Made by a program: the position numbers and the translations under genes. Of a stretch of DNA of 11,605 nt, positions 1 to 6,625 are shown piece by piece. The notes below the pieces were generated by a model. It saw only the letters and a program-made list of their open reading frames with translations, did not search any database and was not told where the DNA came from. This DNA is from Archaeoglobaceae archaeon (GTDB lineage: Archaea > Halobacteriota > Archaeoglobi > Archaeoglobales > Archaeoglobaceae). The DNA lies in NCBI GenBank assembly GCA_025059545.1, contig JANXDJ010000041.1, positions 1-11,605 of the forward strand, written 5' to 3'. Position 1 is the first letter of the stretch. The number at the start of each line of letters is the position of its first letter.

Positions 1-9
1 AGTGATAAA

Positions 10-1587
10 ATGAAAGAGGAAATAAAAATCTCAGATATTTCAAAAAAAGATGAAATGCTTGTCAAACTTAGTTCTGAAGATTTAATGAAACTTCCAAAAC
101 CATACGATGAAATTTCAGTAAAGTTGGGTGAACCTATAATAAATAAGGGCTACGTTTCCGATCTCGATGGATTTGTTGCGATAGATCTTGAATGGAAGCC
201 GAAAGATGAGGAAGAAGAGAGAGAGCTAATTTTGAAATTTAGAAACGGGGTTAAAAAGCTATTGGACAAAGAAGCGAATTGGACTTTTCTTTATCCACTA
301 CTCCTTTCGCTTAACTATTGCACTCGATGTAAATCCTGCTCCTTAGCCTGCCACGTTTATCTTGGTTCTGGTAAAAAGGAGATTTATCGTCCAACATACC
401 GCTCAGAAGTTTTTAGAAGGGTTGTAAATAGTCAAAAAGGAAAATTAAGAGCAAAGTTCTTCGGTAGCATTGAGATTAATTCAAAACTCGTGCTGAGATT
501 AGCAGAATTGGCTTATAGATGCAATTTATGCAGGCGTTGTGCTCAATTTTGTCCAATCGGAGTTGATAATGGGCTAATAGCAAGAGAAATAAGGAAGTTG
601 TTTGCTCAAGAACTTGGAATCGCTCCAAAAGCTTTGCATTCTCAGGGCTCTATTAAACAGCTACAAAATGGATCCTCCACAGGACTCACACCAGAGGGCT
701 TTAAGGACATGATCCGTTTTATCGAAGAAGAGATACTTGAAAAGACTGGAAAGAGAATAAAAATTCCTGTTGACAAGAAAGGATCAGAGATCTTGCTAAT
801 TCACAACGCTGGCGATTATCTTAGCAGGCTTGAGAACGTCATGGCTTACGCACTCATATTCGAAGAAGCAGGAATTGACTGGACTTTAAGCGGTGAAGCG
901 CTCGGATACGATGTTGTGAACTATGGAGTATGGTTCGACGATCTTCAGCTTGCAAGAATCGCTTTAAGGCATGTAGAAGTTGCGAAGAAGCTTGAGGTTG
1001 AAAAAATCGTTGTTGGAGAATGTGGGCATGCTCATAAGGCTTTATTAGCAGTTTCAGATAGAATAATACCCGAAGAATACCGAATACCGCGAGAAAGTTG
1101 CATTCCTTTACTCTGGGAGATCGTTAGGAAAAATTTAGATCTCGATCCATCTAAAAATGACTTTCCAGTCACTTTACACGATCCATGCAATATCGTTAGG
1201 AATCTGGGGATTGTTGAACCGCAAAGAAAAATTCTTCAGAAAATTTGTCCGCAATTTAGGGAAATGGAGCCAAATGGTTTTTACAATTATTGCTGTGGTG
1301 GTGGCGGAGGGCTTGCAGTGATTAACTCTCTAAACTTCCCAGAGTTCAAAAAAACCGTCTCAGGAAGAGTGAAGTTCTCTCAGATATTGAATTCTTTTCA
1401 AGATGTTCCCCCGCATGAGAGAAAATTCGTTTGCGCACCTTGCAGTAACTGTAGATCAATGCTAAGAGATTTGTTTGCGTTCTACAAAGCAGGAGAGAAA
1501 TGCAGAATTCATGAGTGCGGTTTAGCGGAGCTTATAGCGAATGCAATGTTGGATGCTAAAATGTCTTTTTTTAATTCAAAGTATTAA
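10..1587 (+). CDS. DsrK/HmeD-like (HdrD-family) iron-sulfur oxidoreductase subunit
   Basis: This 525-residue protein resembles the catalytic subunits of heterodisulfide-reductase-like complexes (HdrD, DsrK/HmeD, GlcF/GlpC relatives), which pass electrons between a membrane quinol or cytochrome partner and a thiol/disulfide. Two ferredoxin-type 4Fe-4S motifs are visible: Cys104/107/110/114 (CTRCKSCSLAC) and Cys171/174/177/181 (CNLCRRCAQFC). The C-terminal half has one clear CCG domain: Cys393 in HDPCN, Cys428-Cys429 followed by a glycine run, and Cys475/478/481 in CAPCSNC. The other CCG-like half is degenerate: GECGHAH (Cys338) survives, but the CCG is replaced around GYDVVNYG. As I recall, a single CCG site is typical of DsrK rather than canonical HdrD. 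A GTGAT at 2-6 suits the ATG at 10. No transmembrane segment is obvious, so it is probably a cytoplasmic subunit whose partner may lie left of the window. The family is fairly sure; the specific substrate is unknown. Confidence 0.8.
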   Translation: MKEEIKISDISKKDEMLVKLSSEDLMKLPKPYDEISVKLGEPIINKGYVSDLDGFVAIDLEWKPKDEEEERELILKFRNGVKKLLDKEANWTFLYPLLLSLNYCTRCKSCSLACHVYLGSGKKEIYRPTYRSEVFRRVVNSQKGKLRAKFFGSIEINSKLVLRLAELAYRCNLCRRCAQFCPIGVDNGLIAREIRKLFAQELGIAPKALHSQGSIKQLQNGSSTGLTPEGFKDMIRFIEEEILEKTGKRIKIPVDKKGSEILLIHNAGDYLSRLENVMAYALIFEEAGIDWTLSGEALGYDVVNYGVWFDDLQLARIALRHVEVAKKLEVEKIVVGECGHAHKALLAVSDRIIPEEYRIPRESCIPLLWEIVRKNLDLDPSKNDFPVTLHDPCNIVRNLGIVEPQRKILQKICPQFREMEPNGFYNYCCGGGGGLAVINSLNFPEFKKTVSGRVKFSQILNSFQDVPPHERKFVCAPCSNCRSMLRDLFAFYKAGEKCRIHECGLAELIANAMLDAKMSFFNSKY

Positions 1588-1594
1588 AAGTATT

Positions 1595-1610
1595 GGAAAT
1601 TTCTTTATAC
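1595..1610 (+). promoter_or_regulatory. BRE/TATA promoter for the MscS-like gene
   Basis: A purine-rich GGAAAT (1595-1600) followed by TTTATAC (1604-1610) fits an archaeal BRE plus TATA box. The TATA centre is about 23 nt before the GTG at 1630, so transcription would begin at or next to the start codon. No Shine-Dalgarno sequence is visible before this GTG, which supports a leaderless message. Inferred from spacing only. Confidence 0.5.
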
Positions 1611-1629
1611 ATTCTCGAAAATTGTTTTT

Positions 1630-2190
1630 GTGGCAACGCTTGATCTTTACAGCTTTCAACTGCTCATAACGCTCGTAAGCGCTTTAGGAGTCTCGTTCGT
1701 CCTAAAGGATTATGTAGCAAGTGCTATCGCTGGGATCATCTTCAGAAGAGTGAAACACATTAGACCGAACACAAGGATAAAGGTGATGGTAAATCCAGTT
1801 ATAAAAGGAGATGTAATTGACATTGGATGGTTTAGGACGACACTAAGAGAAGTAGGAGATGGAGAAAGGCTTCCAAGTGTTCACACTGGAAGAATTCTTA
1901 AGCTTCCAAACTTCTTTCTCTTCAACAATCCGCTCGTGATCTATGGGGAAACGATCACGGATGAAGTTGTTGCTTATATCGAGACAAAAAAGTTCGATCC
2001 TTGCTGTATAGATCTCATGCGTTCAGCAATCGAAGAAGAGGGACACAAAGTTGTCGAGGTTGGTGTTTTCCAGAAGGAAAATTACTTTATCGTCCACGGA
2101 ATTTTCGAAAGCGACATAGACGAGATGACGGATGTTAGAAGCAGAATTTTACTTAGATTCTTCAAAAAATTGAATAGTCCATCTTTCTAG
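1630..2190 (+). CDS. Minimal MscS-family mechanosensitive channel-like protein
   Basis: This 186-residue protein resembles the core of the small-conductance mechanosensitive channel family, membrane proteins that release solutes under osmotic stress. Residues 8-45 (hydrophobic stretch, then SFVLKDYVASAIAGI) look like the pore-lining TM3 helix, whose family pattern is a Gly/Ala-rich helix, a short 'LxD' turn and an amphipathic 'xxxxxGI' segment. Residues 50-105 match the beta domain: KGDVIDIGW, then TLREVGDGERLPS, then KLPNFFLFNNPLV, where family members have a 'G.V..I....T.L...DG....PN....N..' pattern. The remainder would be the cytoplasmic alpha/beta domain. Typical MscS proteins are about 280 residues with three helices; TM1 and TM2 are absent here. 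The reading frame is open upstream to the previous stop at 1585-1587 but has no ATG, GTG or TTG, so GTG 1630 is the only usual start. The family call is good; channel activity is uncertain. Confidence 0.7.
   Translation: MATLDLYSFQLLITLVSALGVSFVLKDYVASAIAGIIFRRVKHIRPNTRIKVMVNPVIKGDVIDIGWFRTTLREVGDGERLPSVHTGRILKLPNFFLFNNPLVIYGETITDEVVAYIETKKFDPCCIDLMRSAIEEEGHKVVEVGVFQKENYFIVHGIFESDIDEMTDVRSRILLRFFKKLNSPSF
2164..2169 (-). terminator. T-tract terminator candidate for livKHM
   Basis: Read leftward, a run of six T occurs about 20 nt past the livM stop, inside the last codons of the convergent MscS-like gene (Lys-rich KK). Archaeal RNA polymerase can terminate on T-tracts without a hairpin, and none is seen here. 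Weak, position-based call. Confidence 0.35.
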
Positions 2191-3125
2191 CCTTTTTTCT
2201 TCTTGAATTTCTCCATGATCTCATTATAAACTCCTTTTGGCATAAAAATGCCGAAAACTATGAGAATAACATACAGTATAACTTCCTCGTTGATCATTCC
2301 AAAGGCAACCGACTTTAACCACCAGATCTTTGAAAGGTAGACTATTATACTCATGAGAAGTGGACCGATCAGAGTTCCAAGACCACCAATAACTGCAGAT
2401 AAAATGATCAAGAGCATTAGTGGAACTCCGTAAAGATCGGGTGAAACTGTATAGCGGTAGTTCACTATTACCGCTCCCGCTAATCCTGAAAAGAAAGAAC
2501 TTATTACGAATGCGAGAATTTTATATCTTGTTGTGTCAAGTCCTAAGGCTTCTGAGAGCTCTTCACTATCCCTAAGTGCTTTGAATCTCAAACCCACTTT
2601 TGAATTGGTTATTTGCATCATTATAGCAACAGAGATTACCATAAAAATTAGTGCAAAGTAGTATTTCTCCAAAGTTCCAAAGAAGAGCACTTTCTCTGTC
2701 TGTATTGAGAAACCTTCCTCTCCTCCAAAGATCTCTCGCCATATGAAGACTTTCTGCATAAAAACAAGAGGCAATATTGCTGTGACAAGAGAGAAATAAT
2801 AGCCTTTGAGTCGAAGTGTGATCAGTCCTATTCCAAGACCAACAAGAGCAGAGAAGGTTCCTGCGAGGAGAATTGAGATCAGGGGATGAACTTCAAATGT
2901 AAGACCAATTCTCGAAGGGACTTGAAGAATTGCGGTGAAATACGCACCTATGCCTACGAAGGCAGTATGTCCAAGATTCACCTGACCAGTATACCCTACA
3001 ATCAGATCCCAGCTTACAACGATCACTGCGAAGATTAGAGCGAAACCTATGAGATATAGATAAGCTTCCGGGGTTACAAGTGGTAGCAAGGCAAAAAATA
3101 CAAATATAGGGAACAGGATCTTCAT
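2187..3125 (-). CDS. livM: LivM-type branched-chain amino acid ABC transporter permease
   Basis: This 312-residue polytopic membrane protein is the second permease of a LIV/HAAT-type importer (BPD_transp_2 family). It carries the family hallmark GYTGQVNLGHTAFVGIGAY near residues 42-60. A conserved GLDTTRYK segment precedes a hydrophobic helix, and GGLGTLIGPLLMS near the C-terminus is the loop that contacts the ATPase. The chain ends in a Lys-rich tail (KFKKKKG). I chose the ATG at 3125 because it overlaps the livH stop by 4 nt (ATGA) and has GGGGTGA (3130-3136) four bases upstream. A start 26 codons further upstream would run into livH and adds a non-hydrophobic, Arg-rich stretch unlike the family. 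It is the last gene of livKHM and its stop overlaps the convergent MscS-like stop. The substrate is not determined by the sequence. Confidence 0.9.
   Translation of the reverse strand: MKILFPIFVFFALLPLVTPEAYLYLIGFALIFAVIVVSWDLIVGYTGQVNLGHTAFVGIGAYFTAILQVPSRIGLTFEVHPLISILLAGTFSALVGLGIGLITLRLKGYYFSLVTAILPLVFMQKVFIWREIFGGEEGFSIQTEKVLFFGTLEKYYFALIFMVISVAIMMQITNSKVGLRFKALRDSEELSEALGLDTTRYKILAFVISSFFSGLAGAVIVNYRYTVSPDLYGVPLMLLIILSAVIGGLGTLIGPLLMSIIVYLSKIWWLKSVAFGMINEEVILYVILIVFGIFMPKGVYNEIMEKFKKKKG
2193..2198 (+). terminator. T-tract terminator candidate for the MscS-like gene
   Basis: Six T followed by CTTCTT lies 3 nt past the rightward stop at 2188-2190. On the other strand it encodes the Lys-rich tail (KKKKG) of livM. 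It mirrors the leftward T-tract at 2164-2169, giving each of the convergent genes a T-tract inside the other. Weak, position-based call. Confidence 0.4.
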
Positions 3126-3979
3126 TCTTTCACCCCGAAAAGCCCCGTGGGTCTTACGACGAGTATTAAGACTATTGCCAAAAGCATGACGAATTCTGAC
3201 CACTGAGCACTTAGAAGCATCATCGTGATGACAAATAGGTAGCCGACAATGAAGGATGCAACAATGCTGCCCCTAAGACTTCCGAGTCCACCGAGAATTA
3301 CCACTGCAAAGGCATAGATCAAAACTCTGAGCACCAATTCTGGGTATATATTGAAAACTTGGGCGTATAATATACCTGAAAAGCCAGCAAGAGCTGAAGA
3401 AAGGAGAATTGTCACGATGTATATCCGTTCCACATCTATTCCCAACAACATCGCAGATTCACTGTCCTGCGAGACCGCATTGATCCTCTTTCCAAGGATC
3501 GTTCCATTTACAAAAATTTCTAAAAGCAGTATAAGAGCTACTGCAATGAAAATTGCAATAATTCTTATTTTTGCAATTCTGAGATCTTCGTGAATCACCT
3601 GAAGCCCCTCCACGAACGGTTTTAAAGTCAAACCTCTGTCTCCAAAACTCAAAAGTAAGAGTTGTTCTACGAGGAGAGCGAATGCAAGAGTTACTATTAT
3701 GACCATGATTATATTACTCCTTATCGGTCTTGTAAGGCAGTAAACGATGAAACCGAGCAAAATTGAAGCAATAACACCAAAAAGAGTTGCAAGATAAACA
3801 TTAAAGGAAAAATGGTTGACTAAAAAGATCGCGAGATATGCGGAGATGGCGAAACATGCACCGTGAGCGAAATTCAGAATCCTTGAGACACCAAAAATAA
3901 GTGAAAAACCCGAGGCCAACAGTGCAAATATTCCGCCCATTGCGGTTCCAAAGACTATGATCTCCAATGCGGAAGTCAT
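3122..3979 (-). CDS. livH: LivH-type branched-chain amino acid ABC transporter permease
   Basis: This 285-residue integral membrane protein is the first permease of the importer. Family landmarks are SRILNFAHGACFAISAYLA (about residues 32-50), the LGIDVERIY region, GGLGSLRG (about residues 230-237), which matches the ATPase-facing loop, and the C-terminal RPTGLFG typical of LivH. It is highly hydrophobic throughout, consistent with about eight transmembrane helices. The ATG at 3979 has GAGGTCCC (3985-3992) at good spacing, and only 27 nt separate it from the livK stop, so it is probably co-transcribed with livK. Its TGA overlaps the livM ATG, suggesting translational coupling. It should pair with LivM as a heterodimer energised by LivG and LivF. 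Confidence 0.92.
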   Translation of the reverse strand: MTSALEIIVFGTAMGGIFALLASGFSLIFGVSRILNFAHGACFAISAYLAIFLVNHFSFNVYLATLFGVIASILLGFIVYCLTRPIRSNIIMVIIVTLAFALLVEQLLLLSFGDRGLTLKPFVEGLQVIHEDLRIAKIRIIAIFIAVALILLLEIFVNGTILGKRINAVSQDSESAMLLGIDVERIYIVTILLSSALAGFSGILYAQVFNIYPELVLRVLIYAFAVVILGGLGSLRGSIVASFIVGYLFVITMMLLSAQWSEFVMLLAIVLILVVRPTGLFGVKE

Positions 3980-3984
3980 GCACT

Positions 3985-3992
3985 GGGACCTC
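3985..3992 (-). promoter_or_regulatory. Shine-Dalgarno of livH
   Basis: Read on the minus strand, GAGGTCCC sits about 6 nt before the livH ATG at 3979. It supports this start and contrasts with the livK and livG starts, which sit at leaderless distance from a TATA box. Confidence 0.6.
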
Positions 3993-4006
3993 GGATCATT
4001 AGTTTT

Positions 4007-5248
4007 TTATTTTACCCAAGGCGGAAGTTTCAGGTCTCCATTTGCAACAGAGCTCGGATATATTATAACCTGTTTTCCACCCTGCCACTGGGAGATCCAG
4101 TTTCTAATCAGATTGTCACCCCAAGCAAGATCGTGGTTAGCTGTGAATGCGATCGGTCTTGTTAGCACAATTGGGTTGGAAGGTGTGAACTTTTCGAGGT
4201 ATTTCACAAGAGTTTCGGAATTGAATGGATCTTTCTCTCCCGCCTTATGTGCCTCTTCTACCGCTCTCTTGTAGATATAAACAGCATCATAAGCTCCATA
4301 TGCTTGATGAGACTCCGGATAATGCCCGTATTTGCTCTTGTATTTTTCTACAAAGTTCTTACACATCTCCGTGATCGGAGCTGAAACCAGAGCTCCGCCA
4401 TCTGCGGTGAAGATCATGTAATCTGCTGCACCTCCTGTTTTGTTGTAAAATTCGTAATCGATTGCTGCGAGATCATGTCCAGCGATCAGCAGATTTGGTT
4501 TTAGATTTGCCCACTGCTTCACAAGCACGTCTCCAGTTCCAGTTAGTGCGAGAACGGGTATGATCAGATCTGCTCCGAGCTTTTCAGCTTCGAGTATCAA
4601 TGGTTCGTATTCTGCGTAGTTTCTTGGAATGGGAACTTCTTTTACTATTTCAACTTTCAAACCATCCATTAGTGGTTTTAAAGCTTTCATCACATCTCCC
4701 GCCCAGATATGCTCATCCCTGATTACGTAAACCTTTTCCACACTGTAACCTTTTTCTCTAAGCATTTTGACCATGTCAGCAATGTCATATGCGAAGGTTG
4801 TGGCGTTGTTCTGAGTCACCCTGAACCAGTATTTGTATTTCTCATAATTTTCAGCTACCTTTGCTGAATGCGAAGGTGATGATGCGTCAGCTAAGAAGAG
4901 CGTCTTTGTTTCTGCCATTACTTCCATGGTAGCGAGCATAACTCCACTTGAGAATCCACCGATTATGACGCTGGCTTTTTCAACCGTTGCAAGTCTTCTG
5001 AACTCCGCTGAACCAACACTCGGATCCAGCTTATCATCTCCAACAACAAGCTCTATTTTATGTCCTAAAATTCCACCCTTAGCATTTATTTCTTCTATTG
5101 CAAGTCTAACAGCCTTCTCCTCCGACTTCCCCTCGGGTAAAGACATCGGTCCAAGAACGCCTATGACAATCTTTTTCTCCTTTTCTTGAGGCTCTGTAAC
5201 ACATAGAGCTATTAGCAATGCTAACACAAGTAATAGTCCCCATCGCAT
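4007..5248 (-). CDS. livK: ABC transporter substrate-binding protein, LivK/HAAT type (Peripla_BP_6)
   Basis: This 413-residue exported binding protein captures the ligand outside the membrane and delivers it to LivHM. Residues 1-15 form a hydrophobic signal segment ending LLIALC. Cys16 could be lipidated, but Leu at -1 is unusual for a lipobox, where Gly, Ala or Ser is expected. The mature start is a charged linker (EPQEKEKK), followed by IVIGVLGPMS and AIEEINAKGGILGHKIELVV, the classic opening of type I periplasmic-binding folds in this family. IIGGFSSGVM and HQAYGAYDAVYIYKRAVEEA are further family segments. The protein leads the leftward operon livK-livH-livM. It is fairly long for LivK (usually about 370), and the ligand could be a branched-chain amino acid, another amino acid, an amide or an organic acid; I cannot tell which. 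Confidence 0.88.
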   Translation of the reverse strand: MRWGLLLVLALLIALCVTEPQEKEKKIVIGVLGPMSLPEGKSEEKAVRLAIEEINAKGGILGHKIELVVGDDKLDPSVGSAEFRRLATVEKASVIIGGFSSGVMLATMEVMAETKTLFLADASSPSHSAKVAENYEKYKYWFRVTQNNATTFAYDIADMVKMLREKGYSVEKVYVIRDEHIWAGDVMKALKPLMDGLKVEIVKEVPIPRNYAEYEPLILEAEKLGADLIIPVLALTGTGDVLVKQWANLKPNLLIAGHDLAAIDYEFYNKTGGAADYMIFTADGGALVSAPITEMCKNFVEKYKSKYGHYPESHQAYGAYDAVYIYKRAVEEAHKAGEKDPFNSETLVKYLEKFTPSNPIVLTRPIAFTANHDLAWGDNLIRNWISQWQGGKQVIIYPSSVANGDLKLPPWVK

Positions 5249-5298
5249 GTTTCCTTGGTATTGGAAAAGTATTTAAGCTTTGCCATTTAGAGACACAT
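5249..5298. promoter_or_regulatory. Shared bidirectional promoter of livKHM and livGF
   Basis: The 50-bp gap between the divergent ATGs (5248 minus, 5299 plus) contains one TATA-like element, TATTTAAG (5270-5277), which reads CTTAAATA on the other strand. Its centre is 25-26 nt from both start codons, so both messages could be leaderless. Purine-rich BRE-like flanks are present on both sides: GGAAAAG for rightward, and GCAAAG read leftward. TTTCC (5250-5254) and GGAAA (5263-5267) form a small inverted repeat, and TTGG occurs twice six bases apart (5255, 5261); these could bind a regulator or be chance. An AAGGA lies 3 nt before the livK ATG and may act as a weak ribosome site. Confidence 0.55.
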
Positions 5299-5979
5299 AT
5301 GCTAAGCGTTGTTAATATTTCAAAAAACTTCAATGGACTCAGAGTTCTCGATAATATCTCCTTCGAAATAAAAAAAGAGAGACTTGGAATAATAGGTCCA
5401 AACGGAGCGGGAAAAACTACGCTCTTTAATATTATCTCTGGTTTTTTGAAACCTGACTCTGGTAGAGTTATGCTTAATGGGAATGATATAACTGGAAAAA
5501 AACCAAGTGAGCTTGCAAAAAAGGGCATAATTCGAACTTTTCAGATAATGAAGGTTTTTGAGAATATGAGCGTGGAAGAAAATTTACTCACGATTACTGA
5601 TGATATAAGCATCCTCAAAGATTTTGAGTTATACGAAAAAAGAAAGGAATTGGCAAGGAATTTATCTCAGGGCGAACTGAGAAGATTAAGTATTTGCCTT
5701 GCAATTGCAAAGAAACCGAAAATAATGTTATTGGATGAACCATTTTCAGGGCTTAGCAAAAAAGAGGCGGAGAAGATTGCGGGGATCATTACAGAGATCG
5801 GATGTAATGGGACTTCACTTGCAATCGTGGAGCATAGGATAAAGGAACTTTTTAATGTTGCTGAACGTGTAATTGTTCTCAACTCGGGTAGCATAATATT
5901 CGACGGAGATCCAGCAAACGTTACAGAAGATCCAGCGGTCAGAGAAGCATACTTCGGAAGAAATTATGTTAGAAGTTAA
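5299..5979 (+). CDS. livG: LivG-type branched-chain amino acid ABC transporter ATPase
   Basis: This 226-residue cytoplasmic ATPase powers the importer. Visible motifs are Walker A GPNGAGKT (33-40), Q-loop Gln82 in RTFQ, signature LSQGE (122-126), Walker B IMLLDEP (142-148) and switch His179 in VEHR. RTFQIMKVFENMSVEENLL is the typical LivG segment after the Q-loop. LivG is normally about 250-260 residues; this one is short because the helical region between the Q-loop and signature is compact. The ATG at 5299 was chosen because translation matches the family from there. A longer reading starting at 5218 would lie antisense to livK and across the promoter. It overlaps livF by 14 nt and is therefore probably coupled to it. 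The GFLKPDSGRV and RTFQ segments favour LivG over LivF. Confidence 0.9.
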   Translation: MLSVVNISKNFNGLRVLDNISFEIKKERLGIIGPNGAGKTTLFNIISGFLKPDSGRVMLNGNDITGKKPSELAKKGIIRTFQIMKVFENMSVEENLLTITDDISILKDFELYEKRKELARNLSQGELRRLSICLAIAKKPKIMLLDEPFSGLSKKEAEKIAGIITEIGCNGTSLAIVEHRIKELFNVAERVIVLNSGSIIFDGDPANVTEDPAVREAYFGRNYVRS

Positions 5980-6625
5980 AAATCTCTACGCTTCATACGG
6001 AAAAGGAGACGTTCTAAGAGGCATAAACCTCAGGGTTGGTAAAAGAGAGGCAGTAGGGATCATAGGACCAAATGGTGCTGGCAAGACGACGCTACTAAAA
6101 GCCATATGCGGTTTAGTTGAGAGCAGAGGAGAAATAATATTCGACGGAAGAGAAATATCGAAACTAAAAACTCATGAGAGAATAAGACTTGGAATTTCAA
6201 TAAGCCCGGAAGGCAGAAGAATTTTTAAAAATCTCAATGTGAGGGACAATTTGCTGATCACAGGTAAAAAAGATCTGAATGAAGTTTACGAAATCTTTCC
6301 AAAGCTAAAGGAGAGAGAAAAACAGCTTGCGGGAACATTAAGTGGCGGAGAGCAACAGATGCTGGCAATTGCAAGAGCTTTAATGTTAAATCCAAAATTA
6401 TTACTACTCGACGAACCAAGCTTCGGACTTGCTCCAGTCGTTGTCGAAACAGTTTCGGAAGCGATCGACAAAATAAGAGAGCTTGACGTCTCGATTCTTG
6501 TTGTAGAGCAGAATTTGTCTCTTATCCACGAAGTAACAGACAGGGTTTATGTTCTGTCTGGTGGCGAGCTTGTTGCTGAATGTGCAAGCAACGAACTTGA
6601 AAGGATCGAAAGAACCTACTTCTAA
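5966..6625 (+). CDS. livF: LivF-type branched-chain amino acid ABC transporter ATPase
   Basis: This 219-residue protein is the second ATPase of the importer. Motifs are Walker A GPNGAGKT (34-41), the LivF-type Q-loop segment ISPEGRRIFKNLNVRDNL, signature LSGGEQQ (125-131), Walker B LLLLDEPSFGLAP (145-157) and VVEQN (179-183), where LivF proteins usually have Gln at the switch position. The ISPEGR and VEQN features identify it as LivF rather than LivG. The ATG at 5966 lies inside the end of livG (14-nt overlap) with GGAAG (5956-5960) just upstream. It is slightly shorter than the usual 230-240 residues. Its TAA overlaps the TAG of the convergent thymidylate synthase-like gene. LivG and LivF would form the heterodimer under LivH-LivM. 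Confidence 0.93.
   Translation: MLEVKNLYASYGKGDVLRGINLRVGKREAVGIIGPNGAGKTTLLKAICGLVESRGEIIFDGREISKLKTHERIRLGISISPEGRRIFKNLNVRDNLLITGKKDLNEVYEIFPKLKEREKQLAGTLSGGEQQMLAIARALMLNPKLLLLDEPSFGLAPVVVETVSEAIDKIRELDVSILVVEQNLSLIHEVTDRVYVLSGGELVAECASNELERIERTYF

Noticed and set aside
1566..1572. Run of seven T near the end of the DsrK-like gene as a terminator
   Set aside because: It lies before the stop codon and forms Phe codons; termination there would truncate the message.
3126..3203. Longer N-terminal extension of livM starting at 3203
   Set aside because: It runs inside livH, adds an Arg-rich stretch, and the ATG at 3125 has a strong Shine-Dalgarno and a 4-nt ATGA overlap with the livH stop.
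3957..4274. Plus-strand open frame opposite livK and the livK-livH gap
   Set aside because: It lies antisense to a well-supported gene and has no recognisable domain or ribosome site.
5218..5298. Longer N-terminal extension of livG starting at 5218
   Set aside because: It overlaps livK antisense and crosses the TATA element; family similarity begins only at the ATG at 5299.
5106..5528. Minus-strand open frame spanning livK start, promoter and livG
   Set aside because: It would cross the divergent promoter and two real genes; composition is a shadow of the ABC ATPase coding strand.
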